Source: Desulfoprunum sp. (lineage in GTDB: Bacteria; Desulfobacterota; Desulfobulbia; Desulfobulbales; Desulfocapsaceae). Taken from it: DNA of 12,627 nucleotides. Below the pieces are notes generated by a model. The model was not told where the DNA came from. It worked only from the letters and a program-made list of their open reading frames with translations, and did no database searches. Where the stretch lies: assembly GCA_030696435.1 (NCBI GenBank), contig JAUYSF010000045.1, positions 1 to 12,627 of the forward strand, written 5' to 3'. A program made the position numbers and the translations under genes. This document shows, piece by piece, positions 1-8,781 of this stretch. Numbering within the stretch: position 1 is the stretch's first letter; each line of letters starts with the position of its first letter.

Positions 1-1466
1 TCGGTCAGTTCCAACTCGACCAAAAGATTCTCCACCACCTGCATCTGTTCACGGAAGGCCGGATTGGCCAGATCGATGACATGGACCAGCAAGTCAGCCT
101 CCTGCAGTTCTTCCAGGGTGGCCTTGAAAGCCTGGAGCAGGGCTTCCGGTAGATTTCTGATGAATCCCACCGTGTCCGTGATAATGACCTCCATCTCCGT
201 TGGAAACCGCAGTCTGCGGCTCGTCGGGTCAAGGGTGGCAAAGAGCTTGTCTTCGGCCACGATATCACTCCCCGTCAGGGTATTAAGCAGCGTCGACTTG
301 CCGGCATTGGTATAGCCAACCAGTGACAGCACCGGCAGATCCTTCTTTCGGCGCTTCGACCTCCGACGATATCGCTCTCGGCTGACCTCCTTCAGTTCTC
401 CCGCAAGTCTCGTGAGTCGGTCATTTATCCGCCGGCGATCGATCTCCAGCTTGGTCTCGCCCGGCCCCCTCGCACCAATGCCGCCGGTCAGACGGGACAG
501 GGCATCGTCACGGGAAGAGAGGCGCGGCAGCATATACTTGAGCTGGGCCATCTCCACCTGCAGTTTGCCTTCCCGACTCATGGCCCGATGGGCAAAGATA
601 TCAAGGATGAGTTGCGTGCGGTCAATGACCCTGAGATCGGTAAAGTCGGTGATTGATCTGATCTGGGAGGGGTTGAGTTCCTGATTGAAGATGAGCAGAT
701 TGGCATCGAGCTGCAGTGCCCTGATCATGATCTCGGCCAGCTTACCTCTGCCGAGAATCAGCCGGGGATTGACCTTGCGCAGACGCTGCAGGACGGTATC
801 GAGGACCGCCACGTTATCGGAACCGGCCAGTTCCACCAGCTCCGCCAGGGATTCTTCAGCAAGGAGTTTCGGTTCGGTGCTGACACTGACCAGGATGGCC
901 CGATCCTTCTGCCGCTCAACCTGTTTCAGGCTTTGGCCCCTGGAAAACTCCCCTTCCAAGGCGGTGATGAGATCCTCAAAGGATTCTGTCTGGCCTGCCG
1001 GGTGAACGGGGGTGAGATACGCCCAGCCTTGGCCCGTGCTGTTGTCGGGCAGGAGATGCACGGAATACAGGCGTTCGGGTAGACCATCGGCCGTGATCTT
1101 CAGAACAGAAAGGAGATCGAGGCGAAGAAAGAGCAGGTCCATCAGGTCCTCGTCGGAGATATCCTCCCCACTGGGATGGGTGTGGACAAGGCGCAGGCCC
1201 CGGAGCCGTCCACCTGAGGTGCGAATGGCGTTCAGTTGCGGGATCATGATACCGGAAAAAGTCCCGACAATGATGCTCTCAATCTGTCCCGAACGATGGA
1301 TAAGAAGGCCGATCTGCCTGTTGAGCTCAAGAGACAGTTCGCAGACTGCCCTGGCGATCTCGGGCGTCACGATCAGATCGCGCTGGACCTTTTTGCTAGC
1401 CAGACGCTCCAGTATTTTGAGCTGGTTCTTTTTCAGACCTGCGAGATTTCCGGTTACATTTCCTAT
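1..1466 (-). CDS. hflX: Long-form ribosome-associated GTPase HflX (3' end beyond the window)
   Basis: HflX is a GTPase that binds the 50S subunit and splits stalled or stressed ribosomes. About 488 residues are visible. The HflX-specific glycine-rich motif GARGPGETKLEIDRRR lies near residues 330-345, the G1 P-loop GYTNAGKST at 384-392 and the G3 motif DTVGF near 430; G4 and the C-terminus are off the left edge. A roughly 180-residue N-terminal extension precedes the usual HflX domain and carries HTHPSG at 95-100; similar extensions are known in HflX of Clostridia and other anaerobes. The start is unusual: between the upstream in-frame TAA near 1535 and residue 33 there is no ATG, GTG or TTG. 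The best-placed initiator is ATA at 1466-1464, eight nt after AAGGAG and overlapping the cytochrome stop as ATAG. The fallback is GTG at 1370-1368, which has poor ribosome-binding support and removes conserved N-terminal residues (GNLAGLKKNQ). The family call is very secure; the start is not. Confidence 0.95.
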   Translation of the reverse strand, partial: MGNVTGNLAGLKKNQLKILERLASKKVQRDLIVTPEIARAVCELSLELNRQIGLLIHRSGQIESIIVGTFSGIMIPQLNAIRTSGGRLRGLRLVHTHPSGEDISDEDLMDLLFLRLDLLSVLKITADGLPERLYSVHLLPDNSTGQGWAYLTPVHPAGQTESFEDLITALEGEFSRGQSLKQVERQKDRAILVSVSTEPKLLAEESLAELVELAGSDNVAVLDTVLQRLRKVNPRLILGRGKLAEIMIRALQLDANLLIFNQELNPSQIRSITDFTDLRVIDRTQLILDIFAHRAMSREGKLQVEMAQLKYMLPRLSSRDDALSRLTGGIGARGPGETKLEIDRRRINDRLTRLAGELKEVSRERYRRRSKRRKKDLPVLSLVGYTNAGKSTLLNTLTGSDIVAEDKLFATLDPTSRRLRFPTEMEVIITDTVGFIRNLPEALLQAFKATLEELQEADLLVHVIDLANPAFREQMQVVENLLVELELT

Positions 1467-3301
1467 GGCGTGGTCTCCTTTTTCGGTGTGGTCAAGGCCT
1501 GCGGCAAAAGATCTGCAGAGGCGCCTTCTCTTTTACAGATACTGTCCTTTGTATACTTCTGCCAGAACTTCCCATCCCGGCCATCATGGCAGCCGGCGCA
1601 GATCCCCACCCGTAATATCCGGTGCAGCTCCTCAGCGTTAAAAGGCCGCAGATCGGGACGCGAACCGTGCTGGAGCGGGGTGCCGTCAATGGTGACAAAG
1701 GCGTCGAAGGGCACGGTGCGACCAGCTGCGGTATCCACCCCTTGATCCAGGCCGTTAAAAACAAGTTTGCCGGCCTGCACCGAGATCGTCCCTTCGCCGA
1801 GGCCAATCACTTTAGGAGAGGCATGACAGTCCAGACAACTTCGACCTTTGGCCTGAGTGGTATGGGGATTGATGGCCGCCATGGTAAAGCGGTTAAAGGC
1901 TTTCTCGACCTTGCCGCCTTTATCAACCAGGGTCACGATGTCCTGACAACCGGGGGTGACGATGACCACCTCGTCCCGCCAGACCGCCAGCATCGGCCTC
2001 TCGTAACGAATATAGGACCTGCCCTCTTCCCATAAGCCTTCCGTCTCTTGCAGGGAGAGTTTGTCGAGATGTTTACCTGAAGCATCCCGTTTGGCATGAC
2101 AGCCGTAGCATTGCGGCACCCAGGTGGAATGGCAGGCCTCACACCCCACCCGCTTGTGACCGGCGAAATTGCAGACCCCTTGGTGAAGAGGCTTAAGAGG
2201 ATGCTGCCTGCCATCGATCTTGCCCTTTAACCGCCAATCCGCACCGACCTTTTCAAGGTTATTGAGTGCATTGCCCTTACGGGTTTTTGTGGGTTGTTCG
2301 GCATGGCAGACCTGGCAGGATATCTCCAGCTGGTCTTCATAATGGGCATAACTCGTGCCGTCTCCCATTATCTCATTGCGGGTATGACAGTCTATGCACT
2401 CCATGCCTTTGGCATGATGGATATCATCGGCGATCTCAAGATAGAAGCGGGCACCGGGGAGTTGTTTTTTGGTCAGTCCACCTTTTTCATAGGGGGTGCC
2501 GTAGCCCTCAGACTCAAAAAGCCCCATATACGACAGACCGATCCGCCCTGAGCGATTATGGCACCTGATGCAATTGGCACTTGGAATTCCGGCCTTGATC
2601 AGGGGATGCGGTTTCTTCTTGCCGGCATCGGCCTTTTCCTGCTGGCCGTCCCCGGCAAAGCGGATATCCCTGACGACAGCGCCCGCGACCGGCACAAAAT
2701 GGCAGGCCGAACAGCCACCCCCTTTCTCGTTGAAAAAGGCCGGGACACCCGGCATATCGTTTTTCTGTTTCCAGAGATGACAGGTCGCGCAGAGCTTGCG
2801 GTAATAATCGAGGGCGAGGGAGGTCTGTCCAGACGCCAGGAGCTGCTCTACAGTCAGACTGGTATCCTGTTGTTTCGACTCGCCCCAGTAGTACAGCAAC
2901 GTGCCGAGGATCCCACGATTGGTGGCCATCAGCGAATTCTTGACCTTGTGGGCATCCTTCGGATGACAACCCTCGACGGAGCAGGTCTTTTCAACATGTC
3001 TGAGATCGCCGGGATTGAGGACCATTCCCTTGTGGGCTGCGGCCTCGCTTATGGCCAGGGGATTGCCGAGATGGCAGGGAGCGCAGCCGATTACCGCCGG
3101 ATCATGGGCCTTGTCCAGCTTGACATCCTGGTGGCAGGAAAGGCACATGTCAACCGTGCCGGCCGTCGTCAGAGAGAGCTGCTTCGGACGTTTGAGCCGA
3201 GTCTCGTTGAATATGAGCCAGGTGACGGCAAGAAGGATAAGCACAGCGGCCAGGGCCTGCAGGATGAGCCTCCGTTTACCCTTTTTTTCGCTTCCCGTCA
3301 T
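1463..3301 (-). CDS. Membrane-anchored multiheme c-type cytochrome, 12 predicted hemes
   Basis: This 612-residue protein is a probable periplasmic electron-transfer cytochrome. A basic N-terminus (MTGSEKKGKRR) and one hydrophobic segment at about 12-31, without a lipobox, suggest an uncleaved signal anchor. Eleven CXXCH motifs begin at residues 53, 73, 171, 197, 244, 302, 329, 387, 398, 489 and 568, and one CX4CH variant (CSVEGCH) lies at 107-113, giving 12 likely covalent hemes. Hemes are dense from 53 to 402; two heme-poor stretches (403-488 and 494-567) look beta-rich and hold the motifs PGCQ and PHTT. ATG 3301 is chosen because AGGGGAG lies just upstream, directly after the nadE stop, and the signal anchor then begins correctly; an upstream in-frame ATG at 3358 lies inside nadE. 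It is 10 nt downstream of nadE and overlaps hflX. I cannot assign a named family; a terminal reductase or a quinol-to-cytochrome conduit are both possible. Confidence 0.93.
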   Translation of the reverse strand: MTGSEKKGKRRLILQALAAVLILLAVTWLIFNETRLKRPKQLSLTTAGTVDMCLSCHQDVKLDKAHDPAVIGCAPCHLGNPLAISEAAAHKGMVLNPGDLRHVEKTCSVEGCHPKDAHKVKNSLMATNRGILGTLLYYWGESKQQDTSLTVEQLLASGQTSLALDYYRKLCATCHLWKQKNDMPGVPAFFNEKGGGCSACHFVPVAGAVVRDIRFAGDGQQEKADAGKKKPHPLIKAGIPSANCIRCHNRSGRIGLSYMGLFESEGYGTPYEKGGLTKKQLPGARFYLEIADDIHHAKGMECIDCHTRNEIMGDGTSYAHYEDQLEISCQVCHAEQPTKTRKGNALNNLEKVGADWRLKGKIDGRQHPLKPLHQGVCNFAGHKRVGCEACHSTWVPQCYGCHAKRDASGKHLDKLSLQETEGLWEEGRSYIRYERPMLAVWRDEVVIVTPGCQDIVTLVDKGGKVEKAFNRFTMAAINPHTTQAKGRSCLDCHASPKVIGLGEGTISVQAGKLVFNGLDQGVDTAAGRTVPFDAFVTIDGTPLQHGSRPDLRPFNAEELHRILRVGICAGCHDGRDGKFWQKYTKDSICKREGASADLLPQALTTPKKETTP

Positions 3302-3311
3302 GCGCTCCCCT

Positions 3312-4958
3312 TTAGTCACGATAGTTCTGGACGTTCGGATAGCGCCGACCGTAGCCAAAGGCCTTACTGGTCACCTTGAGGCCCATGGGCGCCTGCTTTC
3401 TCTTATACTCGTTGATCCTGATCCGGCGCAGAATATCGCGCACAACAGTCTCGTCAAAGCCCTGGGCCGCAATGTCCTGCAGGCTCAACCCTTTTTCCAG
3501 GTGCAGCTCAAGGATTTGATCAAGAATTTCATAGGCTGGCAGATCATCCTGGTCATGCTGATCTGGCTTGAGTTCGGCCGTAGGTGCCCTGGTAATGGTC
3601 CGTTGCGGAATGATCTCCCTGTTTCGGTTGACATAACGGGCGAGCCCATAGACCAGCTGTTTCGGGACATCCGAGATAACCGCCAGGCCCCCGCTCATAT
3701 CTCCATAGAGGGTGCAATAGCCTACCGCCATCTCGCTTTTGTTGCCCGTAGTGAGGAGCAAATGACCAAATTTGTTGGAGAGGGCCATGAGCAGGTTACC
3801 GCGGATTCTGGCCTGCAGGTTCTGCTCGGTGAGATCATCCGGTCGGTCGGCAAAGTGTGGGGCCAGGGTTTGCCGGAAACCGTCGAACAGATCTTTGATC
3901 GGTATGACCGTGAAGGAGCATGCCAGGTTGGCGGCGAGTGTGCGGGCATCCATCAGGGATTCCTCGGCACTGTAGACCGAAGGCATGGCCACTCCCAAAA
4001 CATTTTCAGCGCCCAGGGCCTCAACGGCAATGGCAGCGGTCAGGGCCGAATCAATCCCACCGGAGAGCCCGAGGACCGCCGAGGTAAAACCACATTTACC
4101 GACATAGTCCCGCACCCCCATTACCAGACCATCATAGACCGAGGCTAATTCATCGACTTCCGCCGGGGCATGCATCTCTCCCTGCCAGTCGTCCGTATCA
4201 ATCACCAGCAGATCTTCGGCAAAACCGAGGGCCTGAGCGACTGTTTCCCCCGCCCTGTTTAAGAGATGACTGCGCCCGTCGAAGAGCAGGGAATCCTGAC
4301 CGCCAACCTGGTTGGCCCAGAGAAAAGGCACGCTAAAGGTCCTGGAGATGGCACTGAAAACAGCTTTTCTCGTCTTTTCCTTGCCGCGTTGAAAAGGAGA
4401 GGCCGAGATATTAATGAGGGCATCGATCTTTCTAGCGGACAGCTGCGCGGCAGCAAAGAGTTCATCAACCGGGGCCACGGCATATTCGCCGATCTCCTGG
4501 TGCCAGACGTCCTCACAGATAGTCACCCCGAAGGTCAGGCCGCCTACTTCATACAAACCGGGAGGTGGCCCCGGTTCAAAATAGCGCGTCTCGTCAAAGA
4601 CATCATAGGCGGGCAATAGCTGTTTACGGGCCCGGAAGATGATCGCACCACCCCTTGCTACCACCGCTGAATTGTACAGCGGCTTACCCTTATCGCCGTG
4701 GCGCTGTTCGATACAGCCGAAAAGCACATCGATATCGGGAAGTTCAGCGACCAGACGCGCCACAGCCCGGTCATGATCAGCAAGAAAGGAGCGACGCTCC
4801 AGAAGGTCCTGAGGGGGGTATCCGGAGACCGCCAGTTCAGGAAAAATGACCAGATTGCAGCCCATGGCACGGGCCTCATCCGCCCTTTCCCGGATCTTTC
4901 GGCAATTGGTCTGAAAATCACCGATAATGGGGTTGATCTGAACTAGGCCTATCTTCAC
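3312..4958 (-). CDS. nadE: Glutamine-dependent NAD+ synthase
   Basis: The enzyme converts nicotinate adenine dinucleotide, ATP and glutamine to NAD+ in the cytosol. The protein is 548 residues from the chosen start. The N-terminal nitrilase-type glutaminase domain shows the Glu-Lys-Cys triad: E41 in FPEL, K112 in ARKQLLPAYDVFDE and C148 in GVTICEDVW. The C-terminal synthetase domain carries the PP-loop SGGIDS at 299-304 and TTGNKSEMAVGY near 403-414, as expected for the two-domain form, so no separate glutaminase is needed. GTG at 4958-4956 is preferred: CAGGAG sits six nt upstream and the product begins MKIGLVQINP, the usual family N-terminus. An in-frame ATG at 4985 would add nine residues, but its AGGA lies in a predicted hairpin. 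It is the third gene in the leftward block, and its stop is followed at once by the cytochrome ribosome-binding site. Confidence 0.96.
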   Translation of the reverse strand: MKIGLVQINPIIGDFQTNCRKIRERADEARAMGCNLVIFPELAVSGYPPQDLLERRSFLADHDRAVARLVAELPDIDVLFGCIEQRHGDKGKPLYNSAVVARGGAIIFRARKQLLPAYDVFDETRYFEPGPPPGLYEVGGLTFGVTICEDVWHQEIGEYAVAPVDELFAAAQLSARKIDALINISASPFQRGKEKTRKAVFSAISRTFSVPFLWANQVGGQDSLLFDGRSHLLNRAGETVAQALGFAEDLLVIDTDDWQGEMHAPAEVDELASVYDGLVMGVRDYVGKCGFTSAVLGLSGGIDSALTAAIAVEALGAENVLGVAMPSVYSAEESLMDARTLAANLACSFTVIPIKDLFDGFRQTLAPHFADRPDDLTEQNLQARIRGNLLMALSNKFGHLLLTTGNKSEMAVGYCTLYGDMSGGLAVISDVPKQLVYGLARYVNRNREIIPQRTITRAPTAELKPDQHDQDDLPAYEILDQILELHLEKGLSLQDIAAQGFDETVVRDILRRIRINEYKRKQAPMGLKVTSKAFGYGRRYPNVQNYRD

Positions 4959-4964
4959 ATTGCG

Positions 4965-4970
4965 CTCCTG
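4965..4970 (-). promoter_or_regulatory. Ribosome-binding site deciding the nadE start
   Basis: On the minus strand CAGGAG lies six nt before GTG 4958. This supports the GTG over the in-frame ATG at 4985, because the resulting protein starts exactly where NadE homologues usually start. Confidence 0.65.
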
Positions 4971-4993
4971 TACGTCGATCAACATCTCATCTG

Positions 4994-5014
4994 TCCTGCC
5001 TCAACAGGGCAGAA
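4994..5014 (-). promoter_or_regulatory. Hairpin in the mltG-nadE leader
   Basis: On the minus strand TTCTGCC and GGCAGGA flank a 7-nt loop (CTGTTGA), giving a seven-pair stem with one G-U pair. No U-tract follows, so it is not an intrinsic terminator. It covers the AGGA that would serve the ATG at 4985, but not the CAGGAG serving GTG 4958. A role in mRNA processing or translation is inference only. Confidence 0.35.
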
Positions 5015-5075
5015 AGCAGCCACATTCCGGTCAAAATTCCCCTTCCGGAGGACCACGACTCCTGCACGATTTCTC

Positions 5076-6116
5076 TCAACCTTTACCGTTTTTTGCCGAC
5101 TTTTTCCGCTGATATTTCTGAACCGCCTGATTATGCTCGTCGAGGGTCCGGGAAAACTGGTGTGTCCCGTCATTTTTGCCGACAAAAAATAGATAGTCGG
5201 TTCGGGCCGGCTGCAAGGCTGCCTGCAGTGCCTCCCTGCCGGGGTTGCTGATCGGTCCGGCGGGCAGACCGGTGATGGTATAGGTGTTGTACTTCGTGGG
5301 GGTCTGCAGATCCTTGCGGGTGATGTTGCCGGAAAATCCCTCGATGCCGTAGATCACTGTCGGGTCGGACTGCAGGCGCATGCCCTTTTTCAGGCGGTTG
5401 TAGAAGACCCCGGCGACCACCGGTCGTTCGTCGGATTGGCCCGTCTCTTTTTCGACCATTGAGGCAAGAATGACCACATCATGCAATGAGGTCGAATTGC
5501 CGGGAAGGAGGGCAACCTCTTGCCAGACCTCTTTGAAGCGTTTGGTCATGAGTCTGATGAGTTCTTCCTCGCCATGGATGTCCCGGGTGAGATGGTAGGT
5601 ATCGGGAAAGAGATAGCCCTCAAGGCTTTTCAATTCACCAAAGCCGAGACCGGCAATAAAATCTCTGTCGTTGGCCAGTCGTGCAAATCTCTCTTCATCA
5701 CACCAGCCGCCTTCGCCAAAGATCCTGCCAATCTCCCTGGCACTCAGGCCTTCCGGTATGGTAACGGCATGTTGGACCGGTTTGGCCCTGGCCAGGAGTC
5801 GGATGACCTCCAAAGGACTTCTGCCGGTGGCAATCTTGAACTCACCTGCCCGCAATTGCCCGGCATAACCGAATATTTTCGCCAGCACGGCAAAACGGAT
5901 ATCTTCACGAACCACCCCGGCCTCAGCCAGGATCGTGCCAATACCCCTGATGGATGTACCTTGAGGGAATTCGACAATCACAGATTTGTTCGCCGTTTCA
6001 GGTCCGGGCACCAGGCCATACATCGCCAGCCAGCCGATCGAGAGCGCAAGACAGCCACACAAAAAAAGGGCAGCCCAGCGGGCCACCCTTTTGGACGAAA
6101 AGAGAGAAGTATTCAA
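5076..6116 (-). CDS. mltG: Endolytic murein transglycosylase MltG
   Basis: MltG (YceG family) is an inner-membrane lytic transglycosylase that cleaves nascent glycan strands and so sets their length near the peptidoglycan synthase. The 346-residue product has a basic N-terminus and a single membrane anchor at about 13-34, then a LysM-like region (about 45-115) and the catalytic domain. The signature VEKET at 221-225, containing the catalytic glutamate, is intact, as are GVFYNRL, LQSDPT and TGLPAGPISNPG further on. Length is normal. The best start is TTG 6116-6114: no ATG or GTG lies in frame between the lon stop and this codon. Ribosome-binding support is modest (AGGA 11 nt away, GAAG nearer). 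GTG at 6086 is a weaker alternative that loses the basic residues before the anchor. It lies 42 nt after lon and about 117 nt before nadE. Confidence 0.95.
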   Translation of the reverse strand: MNTSLFSSKRVARWAALFLCGCLALSIGWLAMYGLVPGPETANKSVIVEFPQGTSIRGIGTILAEAGVVREDIRFAVLAKIFGYAGQLRAGEFKIATGRSPLEVIRLLARAKPVQHAVTIPEGLSAREIGRIFGEGGWCDEERFARLANDRDFIAGLGFGELKSLEGYLFPDTYHLTRDIHGEEELIRLMTKRFKEVWQEVALLPGNSTSLHDVVILASMVEKETGQSDERPVVAGVFYNRLKKGMRLQSDPTVIYGIEGFSGNITRKDLQTPTKYNTYTITGLPAGPISNPGREALQAALQPARTDYLFFVGKNDGTHQFSRTLDEHNQAVQKYQRKKSAKNGKG

Positions 6117-6158
6117 ATTTTCTTCATTCCTATCATTTACTACAACAACATACCGTAT

Positions 6159-8567
6159 TTATTCTGCTTTAACCACTGCATGGACCTTGCCGGGCTTGCC
6201 GAAAGCGATACGGACCACCTCATCCATATCCTTGACCGGAAAAAATTGCATCTTATCCCTGATATCTTGGGGAATCTCAACAAGATCCTTCTTGTTCAAC
6301 TCGGGAATGATCACCTTGTCGAGATCGGCCCGCAACGCCGCCAGGGCCTTCTCCTTCAGGCCGCCAATCGGCAGGACACGTCCTCTCAGGGTGACCTCAC
6401 CGGTCATCGCCAGACGAGGAATCACCTTTTTCCCGGTAATGGCCGAGTAGAGCGCGGTGGCCATAGTGATACCGGCCGACGGCCCATCCTTGGGAATAGC
6501 CCCGGCGGGAACATGGAGATGGATATCCACCTTATCAAAATAGTCCTCGGCCACGGCCATTTCCACAGAACGGCTGCGGCAATAGGTCAGCGCAGCCTGG
6601 GCCGACTCCTTCATCACATCACCGAGCTGGCCGGTGAGGATGAGCTTGCCCTTGCCCGGCATGAGGTTTACCTCAATCTGCAAGATCTCACCGCCGACCT
6701 CGGTCCAGGCCAGACCGGTAACGAGCCCCGGCTGGTCGAGTTTTTCCAGCTCCGACTCCGGAATATTCTTCGGCGGTCCGAGATAGCGATCAAGGGTGGT
6801 GGAGTTGATGGTATAGGGCCCCTTGCCGCCTTCGGCGATCTTGCGGGCGATCTTGCGGCAGACCTTACCTATCTCGCGCTCAAGATTACGCAATCCGGCC
6901 TCGTAGGTATAGTGGCTGACAATATATTCCAGGGTTTCATCGGTCAGCCGGATATGGCTGGCCTTTATGCCATTTTCTTTAATCTGGCGCGGCAGTAGGT
7001 ATTTCCGAGCAATGACGATCTTCTCTTCCAAGGTATAGCCGGAAAGACGGATGACCTCCATCCGGTCTTTCAGCGGCCCCGGAATGGTGTCGGTCATATT
7101 GGCCGTGGTGATGAACATGACCTTCGACAGATCAAGCGGCAGGTTGAGATAATGATCGGAAAACTCGAAATTCTGCTCCGGATCAAGGACCTCAAGCAGG
7201 GCTGAGGAAGGATCACCACGATAATCCGAGCCGATCTTGTCGATCTCATCCATCATGAAAATCGGGTTGTTGGACTCAACGGTCTTCAGCCCCTGGACAA
7301 TCCGCCCCGGCATCGCCCCGATATAGGTACGACGATGACCGCGGATCTCCGCCTCATCGCGCAGACCGCCAAGCGATATGCGATGGAACTTGCGGCCCAT
7401 GGCCCTGGCAATCGACTGGCCAAGCGAGGTCTTGCCGACACCCGGCGGCCCGACAAAGCACAGAATCGGCCCTTTGGTAGAGCTGTTGAGCTTTCTGACG
7501 GCAAGATATTCAAGAATGCGCTCCTTGACCTTCTCAAGCCCGTAATGGTCATCGTCGAGAACCTGTTTGGCTTCCTTGAGATCGAGCTTGTCGGTGGTGC
7601 CTTTTTTCCAAGGAACATCAATGATCCAATCAATATAGGTCCTGATGATGGTGGCTTCGGAGGAGTCCGGATGCATCATCTCCATACGGCTGAGCTGTTT
7701 TTTGGCCTCCTTGCGCACATCCTTGGGCATCTTGGTCTTCTTCAGCTTTTTCTCAAGATCTTCGATTTCCTGGATTCGCTCATCGGTGTCGCCCAGTTCT
7801 TTCTGCAGGGCATGAAGCTGTTCCCGTAGAAAATACTCACGCTGGGATTTACTCATCTCTTCCTTGGCGTCGTTCTGGATCTTGGCTTGGACAGTTGAGA
7901 CCTCAAGCTCCTTAGACAGCAGATCGTTGACCAGTTTGAGACGTTTGACCGGATCGGTTTCCTCAAGAATGGACTGAGATTCAACAATCTTCAGCCGCAG
8001 ATTAGAGCCCACCAGATCAGCCAACCTGCCCGGCTCCTCGATATTGTTGATGATCATCATCAAATCGGCCGAGAGGATACCGCGCAGAGACATGATCTTT
8101 TCGGTCTGCTCGCGCACGGTCCGCATCAGGGCCTCGACCTCGACGGTGATCTCCTTGATCTCGATTTCCTCAATAACCTCTACCGTCACCTGGTAGGAAG
8201 GCTCGGTCCGGACATAATCCTTGATCTTGGCCTTCGACATGGCCTGCACCAGCACCTTCAGTCTGCCATCCGGCAGCTTCAGGGTGCGCATGACCATACA
8301 GACCATGCCGATATTGTAGAGATCATCGGCCTTGGGATTGTCTTTTGTGGCATCCTTCTGGGTCACCAACATCAGCAACTTGTTCGATCCCAGTGCCTCA
8401 TTGACAGCCTCTACAGAGCCGGGACGACCGACAAAAAGAGGAATTATCATATAATTGAAGATCACCACATCTCGCACTGCCATCATCGGCAGTACCTCGG
8501 GGATCTCCATCTCTTCATTGTTGGAAAAATCGTCCATGCCAATGCTTAACGAATCATTAAATTCCAC
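6159..8567 (-). CDS. lon: ATP-dependent Lon protease (LonA type)
   Basis: Lon is a cytosolic AAA+ serine protease that degrades misfolded and selected regulatory proteins. From the chosen start it is 802 residues, close to the usual LonA length. In order there are an N-terminal LON substrate domain (about 22-210), a coiled-coil linker (about 225-300), the AAA+ module with Walker A GPPGVGKT at 373-380 and Walker B IFMMDEID at 436-443, and the protease domain with catalytic S697 in GPSAG and K740 in GGLKEK, an intact Ser-Lys dyad. GTG 8567-8565 is preferred because GGAGG lies exactly five nt upstream; an in-frame TTG at 8582 lies upstream of that ribosome-binding site. It heads the leftward block and diverges from the 8870 gene. 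A sigma70-like promoter is visible; I found no CIRCE (HrcA) repeat, so heat control is not evident from sequence. Confidence 0.97.
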   Translation of the reverse strand: MEFNDSLSIGMDDFSNNEEMEIPEVLPMMAVRDVVIFNYMIIPLFVGRPGSVEAVNEALGSNKLLMLVTQKDATKDNPKADDLYNIGMVCMVMRTLKLPDGRLKVLVQAMSKAKIKDYVRTEPSYQVTVEVIEEIEIKEITVEVEALMRTVREQTEKIMSLRGILSADLMMIINNIEEPGRLADLVGSNLRLKIVESQSILEETDPVKRLKLVNDLLSKELEVSTVQAKIQNDAKEEMSKSQREYFLREQLHALQKELGDTDERIQEIEDLEKKLKKTKMPKDVRKEAKKQLSRMEMMHPDSSEATIIRTYIDWIIDVPWKKGTTDKLDLKEAKQVLDDDHYGLEKVKERILEYLAVRKLNSSTKGPILCFVGPPGVGKTSLGQSIARAMGRKFHRISLGGLRDEAEIRGHRRTYIGAMPGRIVQGLKTVESNNPIFMMDEIDKIGSDYRGDPSSALLEVLDPEQNFEFSDHYLNLPLDLSKVMFITTANMTDTIPGPLKDRMEVIRLSGYTLEEKIVIARKYLLPRQIKENGIKASHIRLTDETLEYIVSHYTYEAGLRNLEREIGKVCRKIARKIAEGGKGPYTINSTTLDRYLGPPKNIPESELEKLDQPGLVTGLAWTEVGGEILQIEVNLMPGKGKLILTGQLGDVMKESAQAALTYCRSRSVEMAVAEDYFDKVDIHLHVPAGAIPKDGPSAGITMATALYSAITGKKVIPRLAMTGEVTLRGRVLPIGGLKEKALAALRADLDKVIIPELNKKDLVEIPQDIRDKMQFFPVKDMDEVVRIAFGKPGKVHAVVKAE

Positions 8568-8572
8568 ACACA

Positions 8573-8577
8573 CCTCC
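8573..8577 (-). promoter_or_regulatory. Ribosome-binding site deciding the lon start
   Basis: A strong GGAGG on the minus strand lies five nt before GTG 8567. It falls inside the longer reading that starts at TTG 8582, which argues against that longer start. Confidence 0.75.
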
Positions 8578-8673
8578 GACAAGACCGGCCAGCAGTCTCG
8601 ATTTCGTATCAGCCCATCCTATGATGAAGAAAAAAACGTCTCATCCCGCTCTCTTCACTTCTTCCCTTTCTTT

Positions 8674-8701
8674 ATTGTACTCAAAACTAATAATTAAGCA
8701 A
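8674..8701 (-). promoter_or_regulatory. Candidate sigma70 promoter for lon
   Basis: On the minus strand TTGCTT (8701-8696) and TACAAT (8679-8674) are separated by 16 nt. The -10 matches five of six consensus bases, the -35 only three. Transcription would begin near 8667 and give a leader of about 100 nt before lon. Confidence 0.4.
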
Positions 8702-8781
8702 AAAACCTCGGAAAAACTAAACACGACACGGCATGAAGTCAAGACGGCTTTCGTCCCCCACCGCTTCCCGCCTGTTTTTTC

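Noticed and set aside
3015..4148. 377-codon plus-strand open frame, with a similar 273-codon frame at 2558-3379
   Set aside because: Both lie antisense to the cytochrome and nadE genes and have no family features.
5520..6998. 492-codon open frame on the plus strand
   Set aside because: It is antisense to mltG and lon, both with intact family motifs, and shows no recognisable domain; it is a mirror of their codon bias.
8609..8644. 11-codon leader peptide frame on the minus strand ahead of lon (MRRFFLHHRMG)
   Set aside because: It has a weak ribosome-binding site, no regulatory codon run and no attenuator-like hairpin; it is probably chance.
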